64,000 bases of DNA from Paraburkholderia guartelaensis. Its GTDB lineage: Bacteria > Pseudomonadota > Gammaproteobacteria > Burkholderiales > Burkholderiaceae. Location: assembly GCF_004353905.1 (NCBI RefSeq), contig NZ_SMOD01000024.1:62001-126000 (forward strand), given 5' to 3'. Both the position numbers and the translations under genes were made by a program. Under the pieces are notes generated by a model. It saw nothing but the letters and a program-made list of their open reading frames with translations. It did not search any database and had not been told where the DNA came from. How positions within the stretch are numbered: the first letter of the stretch is position 1; the number at the start of each line of letters is the position of its first letter. This document shows positions 35,920 to 44,280 of this stretch, in pieces.

Positions 35920-38673
35920 TCAGACGCTTCCGACCAACCCCAACGATTGCGCTCGCGCCACCGCCTGCGCGCGCTTGTCCACCGCGAGCTTCACGAAGAT
36001 GCTCTTCACGTGCGACTTGACGGTCTCCGGCGCGATACCGAGCGTGCGTGCGATCTCCTTGTTCGACTGGCCGTGCGCGATCAGCCCGATGATGTCGCGC
36101 TCGCGTGCGCTGAGCGGCTCGCGCTCCGCGTTGCGCGTGCGGGTTTCGCCGAGCTGATACAGCGCGCGGCTGCCGTCCAGCAGGCGATCGACGTACGCCA
36201 GCAGCGCTTTCGCTTGCGCGTCGCCACGCAGCGCGTCACGCACGGCCTGTAGCAACGGCACGATCTGCGGCCCCTGATCGACGATGGATTGGTATAGCCC
36301 CGCGGGCGCCGCGGCCTTCAAGACTTCGCGAAAGGTCTCGACGGCCCGCGCGCTTTCGTTCGCCGCCATCCAGACGAGCGCGAGCACCGTGCGTAGGCGC
36401 AGCGCGAGATAGCTGCCGTGCCGGCACTCGATGGTTTGCAGCGTGGCGGTCAACGTGTCGGCGGCGTCTTGCGTGCGGCCCTGCGCCATCGCGAGATACG
36501 CGCGCGCGAGACCGCGGTAGGTGGCGATCTCCGCGGCAGCGGACGTTGCGGCGGTGCTGGCCGAATCCGCAAGCCGGTCGAGCTGCGCAACGCTGGCCGC
36601 GGCTTCCACAATGCGGCCTTCGGCGAGATTGAGCCGTGTGCGTTCGACGAGGGCGCCGGCGCTCAGGCGGTCCCATTTGCGCGCGTAGGCCAATGCCTGA
36701 GCCCGGTCGATCAACGCATAGGCCTGCACGGTGTCAGAACGTGCCCCGGCGGTGCGGATGAGCATCCGGTAGGCCATCAGGGCGCTGTCGAGCAACACGG
36801 CGGCGTCGATGACCGGCATCAGGTCGCTTACCAGCGCTTCGGCTTCGTCCAGCCGGCCTTGCTCGTAGCGCAGCTGCGCGATCATCGGCGCGACCTGCGC
36901 GACGGCGATGGACTTCGGACCGGCGTGCTGCTCCGCGAGCCGCATGGCTTCCTGAAAATACCGCTCGGCCAGCGGGAAGTGCAGTTGCTGCATCTCCACG
37001 TGGCCCAGCAGCGTGAGCCGGTAGACCGACGCGAACACGTTGCGCGAGTCTTCCTCTATCGAATACGGAACCCACGGCACCGCGTAGAGTGCTTCCAGGT
37101 TGCCCATTTTCCAGTGTGCGAAGCGCACGACGTTGGAAGCCACGTTGGTGGTCCAGACGTCAGTCGATGGCCGTTTGAGGCAGCTTTCGGCGAGCGCGAG
37201 GCAGGCGTGCGCGTCGTCCTGAAGGGCGGCCACGACAGAGCGGATCGCCTGGCATTCCCAACGAACTGAATCAGGATCGGCACTTGACGCGGCGTCTTTC
37301 TCGATCGTATCGAGCATCGCGCGCGCTTCGTCGAAGCGCATGGCGAGCGCCATTCCCCAAGCGATGGCGAGCGTGACCTTGATCTGCGAACGCATCAGAT
37401 GCGCCGGGAACTGCCGCTGCCAGCCGAGCAGCGTGAGCAGATCACCTTTCGTGACCAGCGCCATTGCGCAGCGGCCGATCAGCGAGACCGCCTCGTCCGC
37501 ATCTCCCGCGGCAATGGCATGCCTGACCGCGTCGGTCCATTGCGCCTCCTGCGCGTACCACTGGCATGCGCGGCGATGCAGGTCGGCGACCTCGTCGCGG
37601 TGCTGCGTTTGCAGGCGCCGGTGCAGGTATTCGCCCATCAGATGATGGAAGCGGAACCAGGTACCGTCGAGATCCAGCGGTTCGAGCAGCAACTGGCGCG
37701 CGGCGATCGACTCCAGCATGGCCTGGCTCGTCCCGACGCCGGTGACCGCCTCGCACAGCGGCGCGCTCAGCCGCTCGAGTATCGAGGTGCGCAGCATGAA
37801 GTCGACCATGCCGCCAGGCAGTCGCTTGACCATGTCCTCCAGATAGGCCGCGAAGGGGCGTGACGCGCCCGAGGCCGGCGCGACCTCCGCATCCGGCTTG
37901 TGTGCGGCGCGCGCCAGTACCGACGCGGAAATGCGTAATGCGGCGGCCCATCCCTCGGTGCGGGTAAAGAGCGATTTGATGCTGGATGCATGCAGCTTGC
38001 CCGGGCACTCGTGCTCGACAAAGCTGCGCGTTTCGTCGAAGTCGAAGCGCAACGTGGAGGCGTCGAGTTCCAGCAGGCTGTTGCCGGCTCGCAGGCGGCC
38101 GAGCGGCAGTGGCGGGTCGGTGCGCGTGCAGATCACCACGTGCACATGCGAAGGCGCGTTTTCGACCAGAAACGACACCGCGTCGTGGACGGCGGGAAGG
38201 CTGATCAGATGGAAGTCGTCGAGGAAGATGCAGACTTCGTCGTCGACCTCGACGAGCTCGTTGATGAGCGTCGACACGATCGACTGCGCTGGCACGAGCG
38301 ACGCCGCTGTCGTGAGCCCGATGGCCGACGCGCCGACGCCGTCGCACGCCTGCTGCAGAGCCTGCGCGAGGTGATAGAGGAAGCGCGCGGGCTCGTCGTC
38401 TTCACTGTCGAGCGACAGCCACGCCACCAGTACGCCCTCCCTGCGCAAGCGTTCGAGCCAGGTCAGCGCGAGCGAGGTCTTGCCGAAGCCCGCTGGGGCC
38501 TTGATGACGGTGAGACGTTTGTTCTCGGCCTCCCCGGCGAGACAGACAAGGCGCGGACGGTCGATCAGGCCCGCGGGAAGCCGGGGCGGATAGATCTTCG
38601 TCGCGAGCAAAAGGGGAGGTCTGGCCGTGAACGCCCCTCCAGTCACCGTTCCTGACGCTTCGCTCACGTGCAT
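35920..38673 (-). CDS. LuxR-family LAL (MalT/AlkS-type) ATP-dependent activator
   Basis: A 917-residue regulator of the large ATP-binding LuxR class. Walker A is PAGFGKTS (about 60-67), Walker B VCIFLDDFHLI; a helical repeat region spans about 350-840. The C-terminal LuxR HTH is about 850-912 (LSARERDIIGLIAHGQSNKEIARTLGIAPETVKSHV). Such proteins are activators; AlkS controls alkane and AlkK-type genes in Pseudomonas. It is flanked by the PHA operon and, divergently, the etf/acyl-CoA dehydrogenase operon, and a motif shared by both promoters lies 60 bp upstream of its ATG. GGAGCAGCCC supports the start at 38673. Confidence 0.9.
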   Translation of the reverse strand: MHVSEASGTVTGGAFTARPPLLLATKIYPPRLPAGLIDRPRLVCLAGEAENKRLTVIKAPAGFGKTSLALTWLERLRREGVLVAWLSLDSEDDEPARFLYHLAQALQQACDGVGASAIGLTTAASLVPAQSIVSTLINELVEVDDEVCIFLDDFHLISLPAVHDAVSFLVENAPSHVHVVICTRTDPPLPLGRLRAGNSLLELDASTLRFDFDETRSFVEHECPGKLHASSIKSLFTRTEGWAAALRISASVLARAAHKPDAEVAPASGASRPFAAYLEDMVKRLPGGMVDFMLRTSILERLSAPLCEAVTGVGTSQAMLESIAARQLLLEPLDLDGTWFRFHHLMGEYLHRRLQTQHRDEVADLHRRACQWYAQEAQWTDAVRHAIAAGDADEAVSLIGRCAMALVTKGDLLTLLGWQRQFPAHLMRSQIKVTLAIAWGMALAMRFDEARAMLDTIEKDAASSADPDSVRWECQAIRSVVAALQDDAHACLALAESCLKRPSTDVWTTNVASNVVRFAHWKMGNLEALYAVPWVPYSIEEDSRNVFASVYRLTLLGHVEMQQLHFPLAERYFQEAMRLAEQHAGPKSIAVAQVAPMIAQLRYEQGRLDEAEALVSDLMPVIDAAVLLDSALMAYRMLIRTAGARSDTVQAYALIDRAQALAYARKWDRLSAGALVERTRLNLAEGRIVEAAASVAQLDRLADSASTAATSAAAEIATYRGLARAYLAMAQGRTQDAADTLTATLQTIECRHGSYLALRLRTVLALVWMAANESARAVETFREVLKAAAPAGLYQSIVDQGPQIVPLLQAVRDALRGDAQAKALLAYVDRLLDGSRALYQLGETRTRNAEREPLSARERDIIGLIAHGQSNKEIARTLGIAPETVKSHVKSIFVKLAVDKRAQAVARAQSLGLVGSV

Positions 38674-38732
38674 GGGCTGCTCCGTGTCTGCGGGTTCGCC
38701 CCGGCTGCGTCCCCTTTTTTTTCGATCGGTCA

Positions 38733-38756
38733 CCCCTGTATGGGGGATATTGCGCC
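38733..38756 (+). promoter_or_regulatory. 24-bp shared motif in regulator/etf divergent region (copy B)
   Basis: CCCC-N6-GGGGATATTGCGCC, 186 bp upstream of etfB and 60 bp upstream of the LAL regulator start. It is the same motif and orientation as 29141-29164. Confidence 0.6.
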
Positions 38757-38941
38757 GCGTCAGCCTGAGAGACCATGGCATCTAACGAAGCGGACGGAAA
38801 AATGATAGCCCAACCGCTACGAAGCTGGCACGGTTGAGCGCGACGATTTACGTTGCAGCGCACAAGTCCTCAGCGCGGGAAACCACGAGCAACAGTTCGT
38901 TATCCAGAATATTTGGATCATTTCAAGGAGCGGAGCAGGCA

Positions 38942-39691
38942 ATGAAAGTACTTGTACCAGTCAAACGCGTCGTCGACGCAAACGTGAGAGTGCGCGTGAA
39001 AGCGGACGGCAGCGGTGCGGATACCGCGAACGTGAAGTTTTCGATGAACCCCTTCGACGAGATCGGGGTGGAAGAGGCCGTTCGCCTGAAAGAGGCCGGC
39101 GCCGCGACGGAAGTGGTTGCGGTGTCCTGCGGCGTGCAGGGCTGCCAGGAAACGCTGCGCACGGCGATGGCGACTGGCGCGGACCGCGGCATCCTCGTCG
39201 AAACCGATGTGGAGTTGCAGCCGCTCGCTGTCGCCAAGCTTCTGAAGGCGCTGGTGGATAAGGAGCAGCCGCAACTGGTGATGCTCGGCAAGCAGGCCAT
39301 CGACGACGACGCGAACCAGGTCGGCCAGATGCTGGCTGCGCTGCTTGACTGGCCGCAGGCGACGTTCGCCTCGAAGGTGGAAATCGGCGGCGGCAAGGCT
39401 GTCGTGACGCGCGAGATCGACGGCGGGCTGGAGACGATCGAGGTCGATCTGCCCGCGGTCATTACCACCGATCTTCGTCTGAATACGCCGCGCTACGCGA
39501 GCCTGCCCAACATCATGAAGGCGAAGAAGAAGCCGCTCGACGTGGTGAAGCCCGACGCGCTGGGCGTGGACGTCGCGCCGCGACTGGAAACACTGAAGGT
39601 AGCCGAACCGCCGAAGCGCGAACCCGGTGTGCGCGTGGCCGATGCCGCGGAACTCGTGGCGAAGCTGCGCAACGTGGCCCAAGTGATCTGA
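38942..39691 (+). CDS. etfB: Electron transfer flavoprotein beta subunit
   Basis: A 249-residue protein beginning MKVLVPVKRVVDANVRVR with NPFDEIGVEEAVRLKEAG and the AMP-binding LGKQAIDDDANQVGQMLA. It is the small subunit of ETF, which collects electrons from acyl-CoA dehydrogenases and passes them to ETF-ubiquinone oxidoreductase. It is directly followed by etfA and an acyl-CoA dehydrogenase that would be its electron donor. Confidence 0.95.
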   Translation: MKVLVPVKRVVDANVRVRVKADGSGADTANVKFSMNPFDEIGVEEAVRLKEAGAATEVVAVSCGVQGCQETLRTAMATGADRGILVETDVELQPLAVAKLLKALVDKEQPQLVMLGKQAIDDDANQVGQMLAALLDWPQATFASKVEIGGGKAVVTREIDGGLETIEVDLPAVITTDLRLNTPRYASLPNIMKAKKKPLDVVKPDALGVDVAPRLETLKVAEPPKREPGVRVADAAELVAKLRNVAQVI

Positions 39692-39715
39692 TACGCCAAG
39701 GAAAAGGAAACAGAA

Positions 39716-40663
39716 ATGACAGTCCTCGTAATTGCAGAGCACGACAATCAGGTGCTCAAGGCAGCGACCCTGAACGCTGTGACCGCCGCCGCGCGTCTCT
39801 CAGACGACATCCATGTTCTCGTGGCCGGATCGCAATGCGCGAACGTGGCCGAACAGGCGGCGCGCGTTGCCGGTGTGACCCGCGTGCGCATCGCCGATGC
39901 CGCCCATTACGGCCATGCGCTGGCCGAAAATCTTGCGGCGCTCGTCGTGAACGTCGCCCCTGAATATAGCCACGTGCTGGCGCCGGCCACCACGACCGCA
40001 AAGAACGTGATGCCCCGCGTGGCCGCACTGCTCGATGTCGCACAAGTCTCGGACATCATTGCCGTGGAATCCGCCGATACGTTCGTGCGCCCCATCTACG
40101 CGGGCAACATTCTCGCGACCGTGCGCAGTGCCGACCGCATCAAGGTCATCACCGTGCGCACGACGGCCTTCGACGCCGCGAGTGCGCAAGGCGGCGGCGC
40201 TGCCGTCGAGCCGCTGGAGGCAGCAGCCGAAGTGCCTCGGGCCCGTTTCGTGAGCCAGCAACTGACGCGCTCCGAGCGGCCTGAGCTGACCTCCGCGCGA
40301 CGCGTGGTTTCCGGAGGACGGGGGATGGCCTCCGGCGATAACTTTGCACTGCTTGAAGATATCGCCGGCAAGCTTGGTGCAGCGGTGGGCGCTTCGCGAG
40401 CGGCGGTGGATGCCGGCTTCGTGCCCAACGACTATCAGGTGGGCCAGACCGGCAAGGTGATCGCGCCGCAACTCTACGTTGCGGTGGGTATTTCGGGTGC
40501 GATCCAGCATCTGGCAGGCATGAAGGACTCGAAAGTAATCGTCGCGATCAACAAGGATGAGGAAGCGCCGATTTTCCAGGTCTGCGATTACTGGATCGTC
40601 GGCGACCTTTTCAAGGTTCTGCCCGAACTCTCGCGCGAACTGGACACACTGCAGCAAGGCTGA
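39716..40663 (+). CDS. etfA: Electron transfer flavoprotein alpha subunit
   Basis: A 315-residue FAD-binding subunit. The C-terminal domain shows GASRAAVDAGFVPNDYQVGQTGK, PQLYVAVGISGAIQHLAGM and VAINKDEEAPIFQVCDY, which bind FAD. It pairs with the EtfB encoded 24 bp upstream; AAGGAAACAGAA precedes its ATG. Confidence 0.95.
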   Translation: MTVLVIAEHDNQVLKAATLNAVTAAARLSDDIHVLVAGSQCANVAEQAARVAGVTRVRIADAAHYGHALAENLAALVVNVAPEYSHVLAPATTTAKNVMPRVAALLDVAQVSDIIAVESADTFVRPIYAGNILATVRSADRIKVITVRTTAFDAASAQGGGAAVEPLEAAAEVPRARFVSQQLTRSERPELTSARRVVSGGRGMASGDNFALLEDIAGKLGAAVGASRAAVDAGFVPNDYQVGQTGKVIAPQLYVAVGISGAIQHLAGMKDSKVIVAINKDEEAPIFQVCDYWIVGDLFKVLPELSRELDTLQQG

Positions 40664-40677
40664 CGAAGGAGCCGACC

Positions 40678-42462
40678 ATGACGACCTATATTGCCCCTCT
40701 GCGCGACATGCGCTTTGTGATGACCGAGCTGGCTGGCCTCGACTCGATCTCGGCATTGCCCGGTTTCGATGACGTCTCGCCGGAACTCGCCGATGCGGTG
40801 CTCGACGAAGCAGCGAAGTTTGCGACCGAAGTGCTCGACCCGCTCAACAAGCCCGGCGACGCGCAGGGTGCGCGCTTGATGAAGCATGGCGTGGCTTCGG
40901 CGGAGGGATTCCCGCAGGCCTATGCGCAATACGTTTCGGGCGGCTGGTGCGGCCTCGCCGGCGATCCGGAATTCGGCGGACAGGGCTTGCCGGAGTTGAT
41001 GCACGCGTCCGTGGTGGAGATGTGGAATTCATCGAACATGGCATTCGCGCTGTGCCCGATGCTTACCGCCGGCGCAACGGAAGCGATTCGCCTGCACGGC
41101 TCCCAGCCGCTGAAGGAGCGCTATTTGCCCATGCTCGTGAGCGGCGAATGGACCGGCACGATGAACCTGACCGAGCCGCAAGCCGGCTCGGACCTCGCGG
41201 CTGTCCGAACGAAAGCCGAGCCGGATGGGGAGCGCTATCGTATTCGCGGCCAGAAGATATTCATCACGTGGGGCGATCACGACATGACAGACAACGTGAT
41301 CCACCTCGTGCTCGCGCGCCTACCTGACGCGCCAGAAGGCGTGCGCGGCATTTCGCTCTTCCTCGTGCCCAAGTTCCTGCTGAACGACGACGGCACGCTT
41401 GGCGAGCGCAATGACGTGCGCTGCATCTCTCTCGAGCACAAGCTCGGCATTCACGCGAGCCCGACTTGCGTGATGAGCTTCGGCGAAAACGACGGCGCGA
41501 TCGGTTACCTGGTCGGCCAGCAGAACAAGGGCCTGGCGCACATGTTCACGATGATGAACGAAGCGCGCCAGAAGGTGGGCATCCAGGGCCTCGCGATGGC
41601 GGAGCGCGCGTGGCAGCAGGCCCGCGAATACGCGAAGGAGCGCGTGCAAGGGCGCCTCGCGAGCGGCAAATCGCCCAACGCGGTCGCGATCGTACATCAC
41701 CCGGACGTGCGCCGCATGCTGATGACGATGAAGGCGCAGGTCGAAGCGATGCGTGCCTTTGCCTACGTCATGGCAAGCGACATGGACCGCGCGCACCGGC
41801 ATCCCGACGGCGACGAGCGCGCGCGTCACCAGGCTCGCATCGACCTGCTGATTCCGGTGCTCAAGGGCTGGTGTACCGAACTCGGTGTCGAGATCGCGTC
41901 GATGGGCGTACAGGTGCATGGCGGCATGGGCTACATCGAAGAAACGGGCGCTTGCCAGTTTTTGCGCGACGCGCGGATCGCGACGATCTACGAAGGCACG
42001 ACCGGCATTCAGGCGGCAGACCTGGCCGGCCGCAAGCTGGCGTCCGATCGCGGCATGGCGATGGCGGCGCTGATTGCGCAGATGCGCGAGCTCCTGCCGG
42101 CACTGGAGCGCAACACCGATGCGCAAGTCGTATCGATCTGCACGCGTTTTGCCGCGGCCGTTCAGACACTCGAGGACGCCACCGGCTGGATGCTGGGCGC
42201 ATTCGCTAAAGACGCCGACGAAGCACTCTGCAGTTCGGCGGATTACCTGATGCTCGTGGGCTATGTGTGCGGCGGCTGGCAGATGGCACGCGCAGCTGAG
42301 GTGGCGGCGCAGAAGGGGGCGTTGCACGAAGATCCGGAGTTCTATCAAGCCAAGCTCGCCACCGCACGCTTCTACGCGGAAAAGATCCTGCCCAAGGCCT
42401 CTGCGTTGCTGGAAGCGATCAAAGTGGGCACATCGGGCGCGGTTGTCATCGAACAGCTATAA
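40678..42462 (+). CDS. Acyl-CoA dehydrogenase (large, FadE/DmdC-like subfamily)
   Basis: A 594-residue flavoenzyme, longer than the usual 380-400, with the three standard dehydrogenase domains plus a C-terminal extension (about 470-594). Motifs are NLTEPQAGSDLAAVRTKAE, FITWGDHDMTDNVIHLVLAR and the catalytic glutamate in YEGTTGIQAADL. This subfamily includes fatty-acyl-CoA and methylmercaptopropionyl-CoA dehydrogenases; the fatty-acid context favours acyl-CoA beta-oxidation, step one, with electrons to the adjacent ETF. It starts 14 bp after etfA. Confidence 0.9.
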   Translation: MTTYIAPLRDMRFVMTELAGLDSISALPGFDDVSPELADAVLDEAAKFATEVLDPLNKPGDAQGARLMKHGVASAEGFPQAYAQYVSGGWCGLAGDPEFGGQGLPELMHASVVEMWNSSNMAFALCPMLTAGATEAIRLHGSQPLKERYLPMLVSGEWTGTMNLTEPQAGSDLAAVRTKAEPDGERYRIRGQKIFITWGDHDMTDNVIHLVLARLPDAPEGVRGISLFLVPKFLLNDDGTLGERNDVRCISLEHKLGIHASPTCVMSFGENDGAIGYLVGQQNKGLAHMFTMMNEARQKVGIQGLAMAERAWQQAREYAKERVQGRLASGKSPNAVAIVHHPDVRRMLMTMKAQVEAMRAFAYVMASDMDRAHRHPDGDERARHQARIDLLIPVLKGWCTELGVEIASMGVQVHGGMGYIEETGACQFLRDARIATIYEGTTGIQAADLAGRKLASDRGMAMAALIAQMRELLPALERNTDAQVVSICTRFAAAVQTLEDATGWMLGAFAKDADEALCSSADYLMLVGYVCGGWQMARAAEVAAQKGALHEDPEFYQAKLATARFYAEKILPKASALLEAIKVGTSGAVVIEQL

Positions 42463-42523
42463 AGCCGGTTGGACGGAATTTTCTGAAATCTCCGTTACGA
42501 TAAATTCGGAATCCAAATCAAAA

Positions 42524-43285
42524 ATGAAAGTGAAGAAATTCGTATGTCTCGCCCTGATACCCGGGGCGATTTGTAGTAGCGCGATGGCCCAGAGTGCGGG
42601 CAGCCTCATTACCAGCGTGGGTGGGGCGTGGCTCGACTTTGGGCAATCGTCGGCGACTCCCATGACGAGCACCACGGCGTTCGGCACCTATACTTCGCCC
42701 GGCACGGGCGGCCAGATTCACAATACGTTCACCGCCGAACTCTCGATGACGTATTTCGTCACCGACCACATCGCGCTCGACCTGGCGAGCGGCATACCGC
42801 CCAAGCTCAAGCTCTATGCGCAGGGCAGGGTGACGCCGGTCGGCCCGAGCGGTCCGGGGCTCGACCTGGGCAACCTGCAGCCGCTCGCCACTACGCGCTC
42901 GTGGCCGCCTATCCTCTTCGTGAAATATTACCTTGGGGATGCGCAGTCGAAATTCCGGCCGTTCGCGGGCGTGGGCGTGAATTACACGTGGTATTCACAC
43001 ACCGAACTCAACTCGACTTTTAGCGGCGCATTGCAGCAGTTCGCAGGGCCGGGCAGCCACGTCGAGAGTTCGTTGAGTCCGTCCTGGAATCCGGCGTTCA
43101 ACGTGGGCGCCTCGTACAACTTCAGCAAGAACTGGTACGCTACGGCGTCGGTAACGTATTTGCCGCTCAAGACGAATGCGACAGTGACAGCCTATGCCGC
43201 CAATGGACAACCTGCGCTCACGAACAAGACGCGCATTACCGCGAATCCCTGGATTACGTTCGTGGGGGTCGGATACCGCTTCTGA
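42524..43285 (+). CDS. OmpW-family outer-membrane protein (AlkL-like)
   Basis: A 253-residue exported barrel. A signal peptide ends at SSAMAQS; the mature part shows TAELSMTYFVTDHIALDLASG, PILFVKYYLG-D, FRPFAGVGVNYTWY and the terminal FVGVGYRF, all typical of OmpW and AlkL eight-strand barrels that let hydrophobic molecules cross the outer membrane. It lies 61 bp after the acyl-CoA dehydrogenase on the same strand and is likely its operon partner, giving a fatty-acid or alkane entry route. The ribosome-binding site is weak. Confidence 0.85.
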   Translation: MKVKKFVCLALIPGAICSSAMAQSAGSLITSVGGAWLDFGQSSATPMTSTTAFGTYTSPGTGGQIHNTFTAELSMTYFVTDHIALDLASGIPPKLKLYAQGRVTPVGPSGPGLDLGNLQPLATTRSWPPILFVKYYLGDAQSKFRPFAGVGVNYTWYSHTELNSTFSGALQQFAGPGSHVESSLSPSWNPAFNVGASYNFSKNWYATASVTYLPLKTNATVTAYAANGQPALTNKTRITANPWITFVGVGYRF

Positions 43286-43459
43286 CCGAACTCAATGCGC
43301 GACGCGTTCGGCTTGGGCACCTCGCGCACCTTGCATCGGTACGGATAAGCCGCTAACACCATTGTGCAATTGAGTCGGGCACCGCTTTGCGCTTAAGCTT
43401 TCTCTCTGGAAGGCCACGGCGCCGAGCCAGCGAGCCGATTGTCCAAGGAGAAGATAGTC

Positions 43460-43897
43460 GTGAAGATCTCTCATCTGCCTCGATGCGTCGCGTTCGGCGC
43501 GGCCTTCGTCTCGAATGCGATTTACGCGCAGGAGATCGGCGCCAGCCTCGATTGCCATCTCGGTCCCCACACGTTCATCGAGCAGCTGGTCAACGAAAAG
43601 GAGATCGATCCGATACCCATGAAAGTGTCGGCCAACTCGGTCAACGCGTATCGACTCAAGCCGAACCAGAATTTGACTGCGCTAGGTTTCAAAGTGCGGG
43701 CTGTCTTTGGCTTTTCCCCGAACGACGAGATGTTCACCCAGAAAATCAGCGCAGGTGAAACGCCCCATCGGGTCTATGGTGTCGTCGTAATGGCAGGCAA
43801 AGAGGCGGTTAGCGATCGCGTTCGTGAAGCCGGAAGTCCGGCGACAGTGAGGGAAGTCATGCCGCTCGTCATGACGGTGGTCGTTTGTGAACAGTAG
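43460..43897 (+). CDS. Hypothetical exported protein
   Basis: A 145-residue protein not recognised. From a GTG start with AAGGAG 9 bp upstream, it has a signal peptide (AFGAAFVSNAIYAQE) and a mature domain with two cysteines, CHLGPH near the start and VVVCEQ at the very end, which could form a disulfide. A periplasmic location is likely. It stands alone between the OmpW gene and the convergent lipoprotein/NO-reductase unit. Confidence 0.55.
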   Translation: MKISHLPRCVAFGAAFVSNAIYAQEIGASLDCHLGPHTFIEQLVNEKEIDPIPMKVSANSVNAYRLKPNQNLTALGFKVRAVFGFSPNDEMFTQKISAGETPHRVYGVVVMAGKEAVSDRVREAGSPATVREVMPLVMTVVVCEQ

Positions 43898-43944
43898 CTC
43901 GTCTTCAAGCACCTCATGCCCCGTGAATCATTCCGGCCAGCAAA

Positions 43945-44280
43945 TCAGAATGCCGGGTGACACTCGAAGGTCAACTCCGTTCCTTGCTCTTGCAACTCGC
44001 GCCCGCTTCGAATGAAGTCGAAACTGGCGCCAACCTGCATGCCACGTTGTGCGCAGTAGTCACTGGCGGTGCTCACAGCCTTTCGATATGCGCCCGCCCA
44101 CGACAGTCGGGCGCCACGTGTACTCGCGGTGACGGTAAACACATTCGGCTTGTCGGTGGCGGTGACACCCGATGTGCTCGCGCAAGCTGCCACTGATAGT
44201 ACGCAGGCGGCAAGCGACAAGCACACGAGCGGCCTTTGCAGACCGCTCCGGGTGATACCCAAAAAGTGAAGGTTGCTCAC
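43945..44280 (-). CDS. Small lipoprotein coupled to nitric oxide reductase
   Basis: A 111-residue protein with a lipobox LSVAAC and acylated Cys33, followed by a short domain (VFTVTASTRGARLSWAGAYRKAVSTASDYCAQRG) seen in small hypothetical lipoproteins. Translation begins at GTG 44280, overlapping the nitric oxide reductase stop as GTGA, so it is co-translated. It would sit in the inner or outer membrane facing the periplasm. Function unknown. Confidence 0.65.
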   Translation of the reverse strand: MSNLHFLGITRSGLQRPLVCLSLAACVLSVAACASTSGVTATDKPNVFTVTASTRGARLSWAGAYRKAVSTASDYCAQRGMQVGASFDFIRSGRELQEQGTELTFECHPAF

